A stretch of DNA of 59,658 nucleotides. Source: Clostridiales bacterium. GTDB taxonomy: Bacteria; Bacillota; Clostridia; Tissierellales; GPF-1. The stretch lies in the NCBI GenBank assembly GCA_013619125.1, contig JABXKS010000036.1, forward strand, positions 1-59,658, read 5' to 3'. The position numbers and the translations under genes are program-made. Below the pieces are notes generated by a model. That model was not told where the DNA came from and searched no databases. It saw nothing but the letters and a program-made list of their open reading frames with translations. Below, piece after piece: positions 8,400-14,993 of the stretch (positions within the stretch are counted from its first letter, which is position 1; every line of letters begins with the position of its first letter).

Positions 8400-8431
8400 C
8401 AAAAAAAGGGATCCCTCTCAACAGGATCCCT
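8400..8431 (-). terminator. Terminator of the radical SAM gene
   Basis: AGGGATCC / GGATCCCT stem with a 9-base loop, followed leftward by seven T. It lies 25 bases after the stop of the radical SAM gene and ends the kinase-DUF362-radical SAM transcript. Confidence 0.85.
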
Positions 8432-8455
8432 CTACTACGTTGCATTTTGCAGGAT

Positions 8456-9859
8456 TTATCTCTCCAATTGAGGCGCTAGACGTTGACGAATTCGTCCCCA
8501 ATAGTATTGCGCCGCTTGCGGCACCGCATTGTTGCGCAAGAAATTCCGATGATGATTCAGCTTCCGGTACCGATGCAAAGCGGGCGTGAAAATGGTGTCG
8601 ATTTCACTTTGCAGCGTTTTTGACAGATGGTCCGTCCGATAATATGCATTCACATTTTCCTCGGTCCAAACGCTTTCTTCAAAGAACCGCTTCCCTTTCT
8701 CCCGATAATCTCGAGATCCCGGCAGCAGCATTAAGAGTCCCCACGAGAAGTTATCGAGGGGCATGGTTTTCATCCACTCAATCGTGGCCATCAAATCCTC
8801 AAGGGTCTCATCCTCCATCCCCCGGATCAGATTCGCCTGAACTCGGATTCCCTTTTCCTGACAAATCCGAATCGCTTCCTCCATCGTCTCAATGGAAATG
8901 TTTTTTGCAATGCTTTTCAAATCGCCCGGCTTGATGGTCTCAATACCAAGCTCAATTTTTCTGCATCCTGCCTCGTATAATAGATCGACAATTTCTCGAT
9001 CCAAATGATTGGCTCGTGATTGGATGCAGAATACCATCCGCTTCTGATATCCGCGTTCCATAATCCCTCGACATACCGACTTAATGATGTCTCGATCCGC
9101 TAAAAAATCGCTATCCAAAAATGTAATGCCGTCGATCTGGGTCTGATCCAGCAGATTTCCCATCCAATCCAAGACATATTCGGGACTGTGGTATCGCACC
9201 CCCTTTGAATACGTCAAGGTTTCCGTACAAAAACTGCAACGATTCTTGCACCCTCTTGAAATCATCATGGTTCCGACCGACAAATAGAATTCTCGGATTA
9301 CCCATGCATTTCTGAAGGTATAAAAATCAAGGTCCAACAGATCGATTGCCGGCATTGGCAATTCATCCAAATCCAAAATTTGATCCGTCGGATTCTGATG
9401 AAAATCACCATCATCCATCCATGCCAATCCCGGAATTTCTTTATACTCGCGCCCTTCGACAAACATGCAAAGGCCCCTTTCGCCTTCGCCACAGAATACG
9501 GCATCGATTTCTGAAATTCGTTCCAATGTCAATTTTGGCATCGCTGTCGGATGATGCCCACCCAAGACAATCTTCCCCGAAAACTTCCTTCGTATCAATT
9601 TGACCGTTTCGACCGCGTCAAAGATATAGGGAGAAACCGCGTTCAACCCAATGCAGTCTGGTTGAAAGTCCGCAATCACCTTTTCCATTTTCTTTTCCAT
9701 CTCTACTGTCCCTAATTTCCGATCGACTGCAAAGCGATCAAAGATCACCACAGAATGACCATGCTCGCGTAGCATCCCAGCCAAATAACAGATCCCCAAA
9801 GGCATCCACCGCACATCCACCTTGCTGAATTTCAATGTCAATAAAAGTACTTTCATCAT
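8456..9859 (-). CDS. B12-binding-domain radical SAM enzyme
   Basis: 467 residues. The N-terminal 140 residues look like a cobalamin-binding Rossmann domain (VLLLTLKFSKVDVRW at the start; GGHHPTAMP). The radical SAM domain follows, with the 4Fe-4S motif RGCKNRCSFC (Cx3Cx2C) near residue 205 and an SPASM-free C-terminus. Members of this class often methylate unactivated carbon or rearrange rings using cobalamin. The start overlaps the DUF362 gene by four bases, so they are translationally coupled. In this locus it is the best candidate for modifying the precursor peptides; the reaction is unknown. Confidence 0.82.
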   Translation of the reverse strand: MMKVLLLTLKFSKVDVRWMPLGICYLAGMLREHGHSVVIFDRFAVDRKLGTVEMEKKMEKVIADFQPDCIGLNAVSPYIFDAVETVKLIRRKFSGKIVLGGHHPTAMPKLTLERISEIDAVFCGEGERGLCMFVEGREYKEIPGLAWMDDGDFHQNPTDQILDLDELPMPAIDLLDLDFYTFRNAWVIREFYLSVGTMMISRGCKNRCSFCTETLTYSKGVRYHSPEYVLDWMGNLLDQTQIDGITFLDSDFLADRDIIKSVCRGIMERGYQKRMVFCIQSRANHLDREIVDLLYEAGCRKIELGIETIKPGDLKSIAKNISIETMEEAIRICQEKGIRVQANLIRGMEDETLEDLMATIEWMKTMPLDNFSWGLLMLLPGSRDYREKGKRFFEESVWTEENVNAYYRTDHLSKTLQSEIDTIFTPALHRYRKLNHHRNFLRNNAVPQAAQYYWGRIRQRLAPQLER

Positions 9860-10782
9860 TTTTCTCCCTGCAAACCGCCTTCTCGTTGAAACAGAACATC
9901 TCGCGCATATCGCAATTGTTTCATCTCATATGGGTCTTCCGTAAAATTTCCCAGGCACTGAAACTTCTTTTTCAATTCGAGCAAACCTTCATAACCCAGT
10001 TGATCTGTTTGTAAGAGGTCGGTCCCAATAATCACGCAATCGCCGCGTTCAACCCGGCCTATGTTCGGACCGCCCTCGACAAAGGCTTTCCGTCCATCCA
10101 AAAAAATCAAGTCGGGTTGAATCGCCGCGGCGATCTCAACGACCTTTTCGTGCAAATGATCCCGATGCAAATTAATCCGCTGCAAAGGGTGCATAAATCC
10201 AACTGCCAATTTCATGCCTAATGAAAAATCCGCATGGCGATGAGTTTTCACGTTTGCCAGATAAATGATTTTATCCACCTGGTCCACCAGTCTTGGAACA
10301 ACAAGATCCGGCAAAACTGAAAAATCTCCTTTGACCCGAACCCATTCCAATTCGTCGAAACAGGCAAATTCCACTTGCCTCTCTAAACGCGAGAAAAAAC
10401 CCGCGTCTTTCATCACCTTCCGGGTCGGCAATTCTGTATTGGAGGAACAATCTCCGACAATAATCCGATGGATACCACGATTCTTCAGTTTTTTCACAAC
10501 CCACTCAATCATGTCGGGGGCAGTTGATGCCGGATACGGATTGGCGGTGTTTAAATTCACCTTAATGAGAACCCGATCATAGGAATGAAATTCCTGAAAA
10601 ATTTGCCCGATCACCGGTTCCATCTTTTGATCGATTTCAGTTAAATCACGTCCGTCAAACCGACGAGCCGGCATTTTCTTGCCGCGGCGAATCCGCGGTG
10701 CAATATTCCCGCCAACCTCCATTTTTCTCAACACCTTTGGTCCAAAGGTAAGTTTGACTTTTCGCTTGATTTTTTTAATCAT
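9856..10782 (-). CDS. DUF362 domain-containing protein
   Basis: 308 residues of the DUF362 family, recognised from VLIKVNLNTANPYPASTAPD, IIVGDCSSN, and the NVKTHRHADFSLGMKLAVG block. Unlike many family members it has no 4Fe-4S ferredoxin motif. The N-terminus is very basic (MIKKIKRKVKLTF). Biochemical role of the family is unclear. It is coupled on both sides: it overlaps the kinase gene by eight bases and the radical SAM gene by four. This strongly suggests all three act in one pathway. Confidence 0.8.
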   Translation of the reverse strand: MIKKIKRKVKLTFGPKVLRKMEVGGNIAPRIRRGKKMPARRFDGRDLTEIDQKMEPVIGQIFQEFHSYDRVLIKVNLNTANPYPASTAPDMIEWVVKKLKNRGIHRIIVGDCSSNTELPTRKVMKDAGFFSRLERQVEFACFDELEWVRVKGDFSVLPDLVVPRLVDQVDKIIYLANVKTHRHADFSLGMKLAVGFMHPLQRINLHRDHLHEKVVEIAAAIQPDLIFLDGRKAFVEGGPNIGRVERGDCVIIGTDLLQTDQLGYEGLLELKKKFQCLGNFTEDPYEMKQLRYARDVLFQREGGLQGEK

Positions 10783-11752
10783 CGAGAACTCCTTCTATGG
10801 CTTGCACAAATAAATCCATATCTGTTCCGAATGCCACCTCATAGCACGAAATATCATTCAAAAAATCCATAACAAAGCAAAAGACCGCTTTTGTTTCTCT
10901 TCCACTTCCCAACTTCATCGTAACCGGAAAAAGTGAAGATACTGCTGCCGCCGAATGCATGGCTGTAATTCTGGTCTCTGACTTCCCTGTCTTTTTCAGC
11001 ACAAACAGATGCCGAATATCCGCCATCTTCTGAACCGAATGTCCTTGCTCCCTCAGCTGCAAATACCATTCATCCCGCCAACTTTCAAGGGGTAACTCCT
11101 TGGAAAAACTTTCAAAAAACCTTTGCCGAGAATCCTCGCAGATTTTGACCGTATCACTAATTGAAACCGCATGGTATTGGCCGTTTTCAAATCGAATCAA
11201 GGGCATTTCATCGGACAATGCGGGATACCCTTTCGCCAGAAAAGCAAAGGTTGCCGTTGATTTTCCTCCGCCACTTTCTCCCGACAATAGAATCGAATGC
11301 CCGTTGACTTCTACGCAACTGGTGTGAAAGCGATGATAATCGAAAGAGCGCAATACATCCATCAGAGGTTTTAGAATCAAGAGAAAGACCGAGTAATACT
11401 CAAATTCAATTGAGGGGAGAACCCGTTCTACGACTATTTTTCTTTCTTCCAGATTGATGGTACTGCTTCCATAGCCTTCATAGCGATTCCAAAATGACTC
11501 TCCTTTATGATAAACCGTGTACGCGCGTACTGTCTCCAGCTTGACTGACCCTTGGGCAATGATCGCTGCATCAGCGGGCACCGATTGCGTGATGCTCCCT
11601 TGATGAAGGTCCTGCACACTTAATTCGATCTGATTTTCACGCATAGTAGCGTCTTCCACAAGGGTCGTATACCGATGAATCAAATCGCTGACCCGGTTCG
11701 AATTTGTTTCCAAATGAATCGTAAAATTTTGCCACCCGTATTGTTTCTTCAC
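10775..11752 (-). CDS. HprK-like peptide kinase of the RiPP-like locus
   Basis: About 325 residues with a Walker A motif GESGGGKST and a downstream ALSDEMPLI segment as in HPr kinase/PEP carboxykinase-fold kinases. Related proteins in lasso-peptide clusters phosphorylate the C-terminal Ser of the precursor. I chose the GTG at 11752 (KKQYGWQNF) because AAAGGAG lies seven bases upstream; the longer TTG start at 11800 would place that site inside the gene. It is transcribed divergently from the first precursor gene across a 107-base gap. One precursor ends in Ser, a plausible target (inferred). Confidence 0.75.
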   Translation of the reverse strand: MKKQYGWQNFTIHLETNSNRVSDLIHRYTTLVEDATMRENQIELSVQDLHQGSITQSVPADAAIIAQGSVKLETVRAYTVYHKGESFWNRYEGYGSSTINLEERKIVVERVLPSIEFEYYSVFLLILKPLMDVLRSFDYHRFHTSCVEVNGHSILLSGESGGGKSTATFAFLAKGYPALSDEMPLIRFENGQYHAVSISDTVKICEDSRQRFFESFSKELPLESWRDEWYLQLREQGHSVQKMADIRHLFVLKKTGKSETRITAMHSAAAVSSLFPVTMKLGSGRETKAVFCFVMDFLNDISCYEVAFGTDMDLFVQAIEGVLDD

Positions 11753-11859
11753 GTTTTGACTCCTTTCCTCTAGATCAAACTTCTTGATTATCGCGATCAA
11801 TACGAGGTATCAATATACCATCGGGGCAGGTTTCTCACGCCTACAGATAGGAGGAACTG
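11753..11859. promoter_or_regulatory. Divergent promoter region between the kinase and precursor genes
   Basis: Leftward: TTGATA, 17 bases, TAATCA. Rightward: TTGATT, 18 bases, TATCAA. Both are weak but in suitable places. Between them lies an imperfect palindrome TTGATTATCGCGATCAA (11784-11800) around ATCGCGAT, a candidate operator. The rightward ribosome binding site is AGGAGG before 11860. Confidence 0.4.
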
Positions 11860-11946
11860 ATGAAAGCCTATGTAAAACCAGCATTGACAGAATATGAGAA
11901 CCTCAAAAGAAACACCGCAGGCGATCCACCATCTGGAATGCCATAA
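11860..11946 (+). CDS. RiPP precursor peptide 1 (28 aa)
   Basis: Codes for 28 residues: leader MKAYVKPALTEYENLK, then RNTA, then the C-terminal GDPPSGMP. AGGAGG lies six bases upstream of the ATG. Tyr4, Pro7, Leu9 and Thr19 match the spacing of lasso leaders (YxxPxL, Thr ten residues after Leu), except that the usual Gly after Leu is Glu13. Cleavage after residue 20 would release an eight-residue core beginning with Gly. The second peptide at 12038 is alike in protein, with mostly synonymous or conservative codon changes, which shows real coding. No acidic residue lies at core positions 7-9, so a lasso ring is excluded. Confidence 0.75.
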   Translation: MKAYVKPALTEYENLKRNTAGDPPSGMP

Positions 11947-11958
11947 ATCCTGTAACGA

Positions 11959-11980
11959 CAAGCCTTCGGGTTTGGTTTCT
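11959..11980 (+). terminator. Weak terminator between the two precursor genes
   Basis: CAAGCC-TTCG-GGTTTG: a six-pair stem with one G-T pair and a UUCG-type loop, followed by GTTTCT rather than a full T run. It is probably leaky, letting some transcripts reach the second precursor. Its sequence resembles the strong terminator after the second gene, suggesting duplication of a gene-plus-terminator unit. An eight-base inverted repeat TGTTCTTT / AAAGAACA (11994-12019) lies between this and the second gene. Confidence 0.5.
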
Positions 11981-12037
11981 GCCACAAGGCGCCTGTTCTT
12001 TGCAATACATAAAAGAACAATGCAGAAGGAGAAAAAA

Positions 12038-12124
12038 ATGAAAACCTATCAAAGACCGGAATTGACGGAATATGAGAATCTGAAAAAGAACACAACTGGT
12101 GTTACACCACCATCAGGTAGCTAA
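12038..12124 (+). CDS. RiPP precursor peptide 2 (28 aa)
   Basis: Codes for 28 residues: leader MKTYQRPELTEYENLK, then KNTT, then GVTPPSGS. The ribosome binding site is AAGGAG. Fifteen of the first twenty residues are identical to precursor 1, and the block LTEYENLK is invariant. PPSG is also kept in the tail, but the surrounding core residues differ, the usual pattern of conserved leader and variable core. The C-terminal residue is Ser, a possible target of the HprK-like kinase. The core has no acidic residue and cannot form an Asp/Glu macrolactam. Confidence 0.75.
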   Translation: MKTYQRPELTEYENLKKNTTGVTPPSGS

Positions 12125-12152
12125 AAAACAAACCTTCGGGTTTGTTTTTTTT
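12123..12152. terminator. Bidirectional terminator, precursor 2 / nucleotidyltransferase
   Basis: AAACAAACC-TTCG-GGTTTGTTT stem with T runs on both strands. It overlaps the stop codon of each convergent gene. It ends the precursor transcript rightward and the PqqD-B2-nucleotidyltransferase transcript leftward. Confidence 0.9.
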
Positions 12153-13359
12153 AGTTTCGGTGATTTTTTCGGTCTGTCACAAACAACTTTATCAACGAAA
12201 AAAAGTTAGCGAAGACATTCCCGCCCGGTTCTCTGCCCGTACGCTGCGCAATTGATTCCCCGCTACCAAAATAATAAACAAACATCTTCCATCGATCGCG
12301 CCCGAGACTCGGCATTAAGATCTTAACCAGCCGCCCCTGAATCTTTGCGCGCCATCCCTTGGAATGCTCGAATGAAAAAGATCGATAGAGCCGATATTCG
12401 GATTCGACTCTTGAAGCGTTCCAATAATAGTGCCACGGCTCCCCGCCAAATAAATTCTCTCCGGTGATTTCTTCCACCATGCGAAAACAGATCCCCATAA
12501 GCTTGCGTTCATTGGGATGGTCATATTCATTGCGCATATAGTCCCAATCCAGGTCTTCCTTATGGTTGGTCAGGACTTCGCAAAGATCGATCAACCATTT
12601 CATTCCACAAAAAGAATGATGAATTGAAAAATGGACGATCATCTGCATCAAGGCATCTTCTTTTCGCAAGACAGGGACACTTGATCCCCGTATTTCCTTT
12701 TTTTGATATGTAGAAAACCAATCCCGCTCATCCAAATGATAAATCAATTTCGGTATCGATCCCTGGGGAAAACCCGTTAAATCCAAATGCAAATCCAAGT
12801 TCAAGGGCAATACCGGTGTCTCCTTGATATAATGCATTTCATGCGCCCATTCAGCCAGCTCCTCTTCCGAGAAGACCACGCCGCGAGTATCCATTGTTTG
12901 TTGTGGATATTTGAAACCTAGACGCTTCACCAACTCCGCCGCTCTTTTTCGATCCTGGGGAGGAATTAAGAAATCCAAATCCGATGTGCTTCTAACCGTA
13001 TAGTTCTGATAAATCCAATTGATATTCGGATTTCCTTTAAACCAGATCACTGGTATTTCCTCTTTTTCAAATTCTCGAATCAGAGAAACACCTTGCATTT
13101 CGAGAAATTGATTTTCAAGCGCGATGCGCTTCATATCCGCTTCCACATGATTTTTCAATGTTTTTGAAATCACAGGAAATATTTCAGGATGCCGAAACAC
13201 CTCAAAGAGAACACCACTCAACCGCAATGAATCAATCAATTGCCGTAGTCGCTGTTCTTCGCATTCCGCCATCAGACTATGAATGCTCGATGCGTCACCA
13301 TTGCCATAACGGCATTTCACCCATCCTAAAATGATTTGTTCTTCCTTCGCCATCGCCAT
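12151..13359 (-). CDS. Nucleotidyltransferase-family protein of the RiPP-like locus
   Basis: 402 residues of the uncharacterised nucleotidyltransferase family (NTP_transf_5 type) that often accompanies PqqD/B2 genes and kinases in lasso and related clusters. Visible: IPVIWFKGNPNINWIYQN, the metal-binding STSDLDFLIP (DxD) near residue 130, and LNLDLHLDLTG with a further acidic pair. The C-terminal half is helical and rich in His, Trp and Arg. A nucleotide-transfer activity on the peptide is plausible but untested. The ribosome binding site GAGGTG lies in the gap after the B2 gene. Confidence 0.78.
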   Translation of the reverse strand: MAMAKEEQIILGWVKCRYGNGDASSIHSLMAECEEQRLRQLIDSLRLSGVLFEVFRHPEIFPVISKTLKNHVEADMKRIALENQFLEMQGVSLIREFEKEEIPVIWFKGNPNINWIYQNYTVRSTSDLDFLIPPQDRKRAAELVKRLGFKYPQQTMDTRGVVFSEEELAEWAHEMHYIKETPVLPLNLDLHLDLTGFPQGSIPKLIYHLDERDWFSTYQKKEIRGSSVPVLRKEDALMQMIVHFSIHHSFCGMKWLIDLCEVLTNHKEDLDWDYMRNEYDHPNERKLMGICFRMVEEITGENLFGGEPWHYYWNASRVESEYRLYRSFSFEHSKGWRAKIQGRLVKILMPSLGRDRWKMFVYYFGSGESIAQRTGREPGGNVFANFFSLIKLFVTDRKNHRN

Positions 13360-13368
13360 TCGATCACC

Positions 13369-13785
13369 TCACCAGGAAAGAATTTCTGTATATGTTTGAA
13401 CAAAAGACTCCTGATCGCAAAAGAGCTCGCCATTCAGAAGAATCCACGCATGTCCACTAATCTTTTCATTTTTACGGAACCCGACAACCAGTTGTACGTC
13501 GAATCCGATCTTTTTCGCGCGATCGTATAAAATCAAACTACGTACAAAACATGGATTTTTTTCCTTCAACACGCGCCGATAATACCAAGAAATCAGCCGA
13601 TACCTCTTGATCAAATCCTTGACTTCATGCCTTCTCGCCAAGCCGTGCTGATCTGGAAAAACGGATTCTTCCATCAGCTCCTGCAAGGTCCTCTTCCGTA
13701 ATTTTCTGCGAGTTATATAAATTTTCTCGATTGTCGAAAGCATCATTGGCAGATCGCCGGGAAGAGAAAATTCTTTCACATTCAC
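13369..13785 (-). CDS. Lasso-type B2 protease (transglutaminase-like)
   Basis: 138 residues matching the B2 transglutaminase-like cysteine protease that removes RiPP leaders. The Cys-His-Asp set is visible: NPCFVRSLILYDRAK (Cys), SGHAWILLNGE (His), then a C-terminal acidic residue (CDQESFV). Starts with GTG overlapping the PqqD stop codon (GTGA). Length is normal for B2 proteins. The pairing with a stand-alone PqqD protein is diagnostic of split B1/B2 leader-processing systems. It predicts cleavage of the two precursors just after their conserved Thr. Confidence 0.85.
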   Translation of the reverse strand: MNVKEFSLPGDLPMMLSTIEKIYITRRKLRKRTLQELMEESVFPDQHGLARRHEVKDLIKRYRLISWYYRRVLKEKNPCFVRSLILYDRAKKIGFDVQLVVGFRKNEKISGHAWILLNGELFCDQESFVQTYTEILSW

Positions 13786-14048
13786 TCACTGTCACCATTC
13801 AACAAAATTTCTTTATCCAAAAGTCGAGCCACCAATCCCTCCAGATCCGCCTTTAGAAGCTCTCGCTGCACATCATATTCCTGATTCAGCAAATCGATGA
13901 TCTCGTCCAAGTTTTTCTTTCCATCCACCAATTGATAAAAATCGCTGCCCACCTCGTTCAAGCCAAAATAGTCCCCTGTTTTTGCATTCAACAATACTGC
14001 TTCACCCTTTACTACTTGCACCAAAAAATCTTGATTTTGAATCAGCAT
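13782..14048 (-). CDS. PqqD-family RiPP recognition protein (B1)
   Basis: 88 residues of the PqqD/RRE fold: VVKGEAVLLNAKTGDYFGLNE followed by VGSDFYQLVDGKKNLDEIIDLL is the typical strand-helix pattern. Such proteins bind the precursor leader and present it to the B2 protease and tailoring enzymes. First gene of the leftward PqqD-B2-nucleotidyltransferase transcript, with AAAGGAG upstream. Positions 14049-14129 before it contain no clear promoter hexamers. Confidence 0.88.
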   Translation of the reverse strand: MLIQNQDFLVQVVKGEAVLLNAKTGDYFGLNEVGSDFYQLVDGKKNLDEIIDLLNQEYDVQRELLKADLEGLVARLLDKEILLNGDSE

Positions 14049-14129
14049 ACGCTTCTCCTTTCACGTTTTCTTACCTTACCGTTACCCATTCAACCCATAA
14101 GAGCAACAGCCACCCACCTAAATTCTGTA

Positions 14130-14164
14130 TAAAAAAAGACCCAAAGAAATGATCCTTTGGGTCT
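14130..14164 (-). terminator. Terminator of the Dabb gene
   Basis: AGACCCAAAG / CTTTGGGTCT stem (14137-14164) followed leftward by seven T. It separates the nucleotide-metabolism operon from the RiPP-like locus. Confidence 0.9.
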
Positions 14165-14180
14165 CTCGATAATTTAACCT

Positions 14181-14480
14181 TTATATTTCGTAATCAACAA
14201 CAACGCGAGCCGTTGCAACCATTCGTACAAAATCGCGTACTGCTTCATGCTTCGGATGAATCTGATAGGCATTCAAGTCCTCGACTGTATCAAAGTTGGT
14301 TTCCAATACAACATCATAAGCGGCGTCGGAAGGATTAAAATTGATGCCCACTGTGATTGCTTTCAATTCCTCGATCTGTCCGGAAAGCCCCATCAATCTC
14401 GCCTTCGTCTCCATCATGTTTTCTTCCTTCGTTCGATCTTCTGTACGTTGGATTCTCCACATCACCAAATGCCTGATCAT
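14181..14480 (-). CDS. Dabb (stress-responsive A/B barrel) domain protein
   Basis: 99 residues of the dimeric alpha/beta-barrel (Dabb) family: MIRHLVMWRI at the start, DVVLETNFDTVEDLNAYQIH in the middle, a conserved helix (HPKHEAVRDFV) and a final strand. The ATG at 14480 has a full AGGAGG upstream; a longer frame reads into dut and is rejected. Family members bind small hydrophobic ligands or respond to stress, and none of this is specific here. It follows dut closely and probably shares its transcript. Confidence 0.8.
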   Translation of the reverse strand: MIRHLVMWRIQRTEDRTKEENMMETKARLMGLSGQIEELKAITVGINFNPSDAAYDVVLETNFDTVEDLNAYQIHPKHEAVRDFVRMVATARVVVDYEI

Positions 14481-14523
14481 TGATTTCCTCCTATGGAAAA
14501 GCGGCACTTCCGCGCCGCCCAAT

Positions 14524-14985
14524 TTATTTCGTTCCTGTTGATCCGATGCCGCCTGCGCGTTCAGAATTTGTATTCCCATTGTCCGCAACCAGAAAAGATA
14601 AAAACAATCCCTGTGCGATTCGCTCTCCCGCTTCAATGGTCACTGCTTCCTCGCGGCAATTAAACAACGCGATCCCAATATTTCCGTCATTGGATGGATT
14701 ATTGTAGTAATCCGCATCAATGATTCCCGTACCATTCGCCAATACCAAGCCACGTTTGATGCCGATGGAAGAACGCACATAAAGATTCAGCACTTCCCCT
14801 TCTTGCATATAAGACTTAACATCCGTCCATACCACGTAGACTTTTCCCGCCGGGACGGTAAAAGCTTCTGGTGCGTAAAAATCATAACCGGCCGCAATTT
14901 TCGAGCCTCGTGTCGGCAATTGAATTTCTAAGGCACCAAATTTTCTCGCGTCTTCGCGAACAACTTCAAATCCTCGTATCTTCAT
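14524..14985 (-). CDS. dut: dUTP diphosphatase
   Basis: 153 residues of the trimeric dUTPase family, which hydrolyses dUTP to dUMP. The five family motifs are visible: AGYDFYAPE, VRSSIGIKRGL, NGTGIIDADYY, GERIAQGLF and the C-terminal GGIGSTGTK. Start at 14985 (MKIRGFEV), with AGGGGG just upstream. It begins eight bases after nrdJ, so deoxynucleotide synthesis and dUTP removal are coupled in one transcript. Confidence 0.93.
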   Translation of the reverse strand: MKIRGFEVVREDARKFGALEIQLPTRGSKIAAGYDFYAPEAFTVPAGKVYVVWTDVKSYMQEGEVLNLYVRSSIGIKRGLVLANGTGIIDADYYNNPSNDGNIGIALFNCREEAVTIEAGERIAQGLFLSFLVADNGNTNSERAGGIGSTGTK

Positions 14986-14993
14986 GGTTCCCC

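Noticed and set aside
11797-11985. Leftward 62-codon reading frame across the first precursor gene
   Set aside because: It has no ribosome binding site. The opposite strand shows two similar ORFs with good sites and synonymous differences, so this frame is an antisense shadow.
8456-14048. Calling the locus a lasso peptide cluster
   Set aside because: PqqD and B2 fit, but there is no asparagine-synthetase-like cyclase, the cores are eight residues long and lack an acidic residue at positions 7-9.
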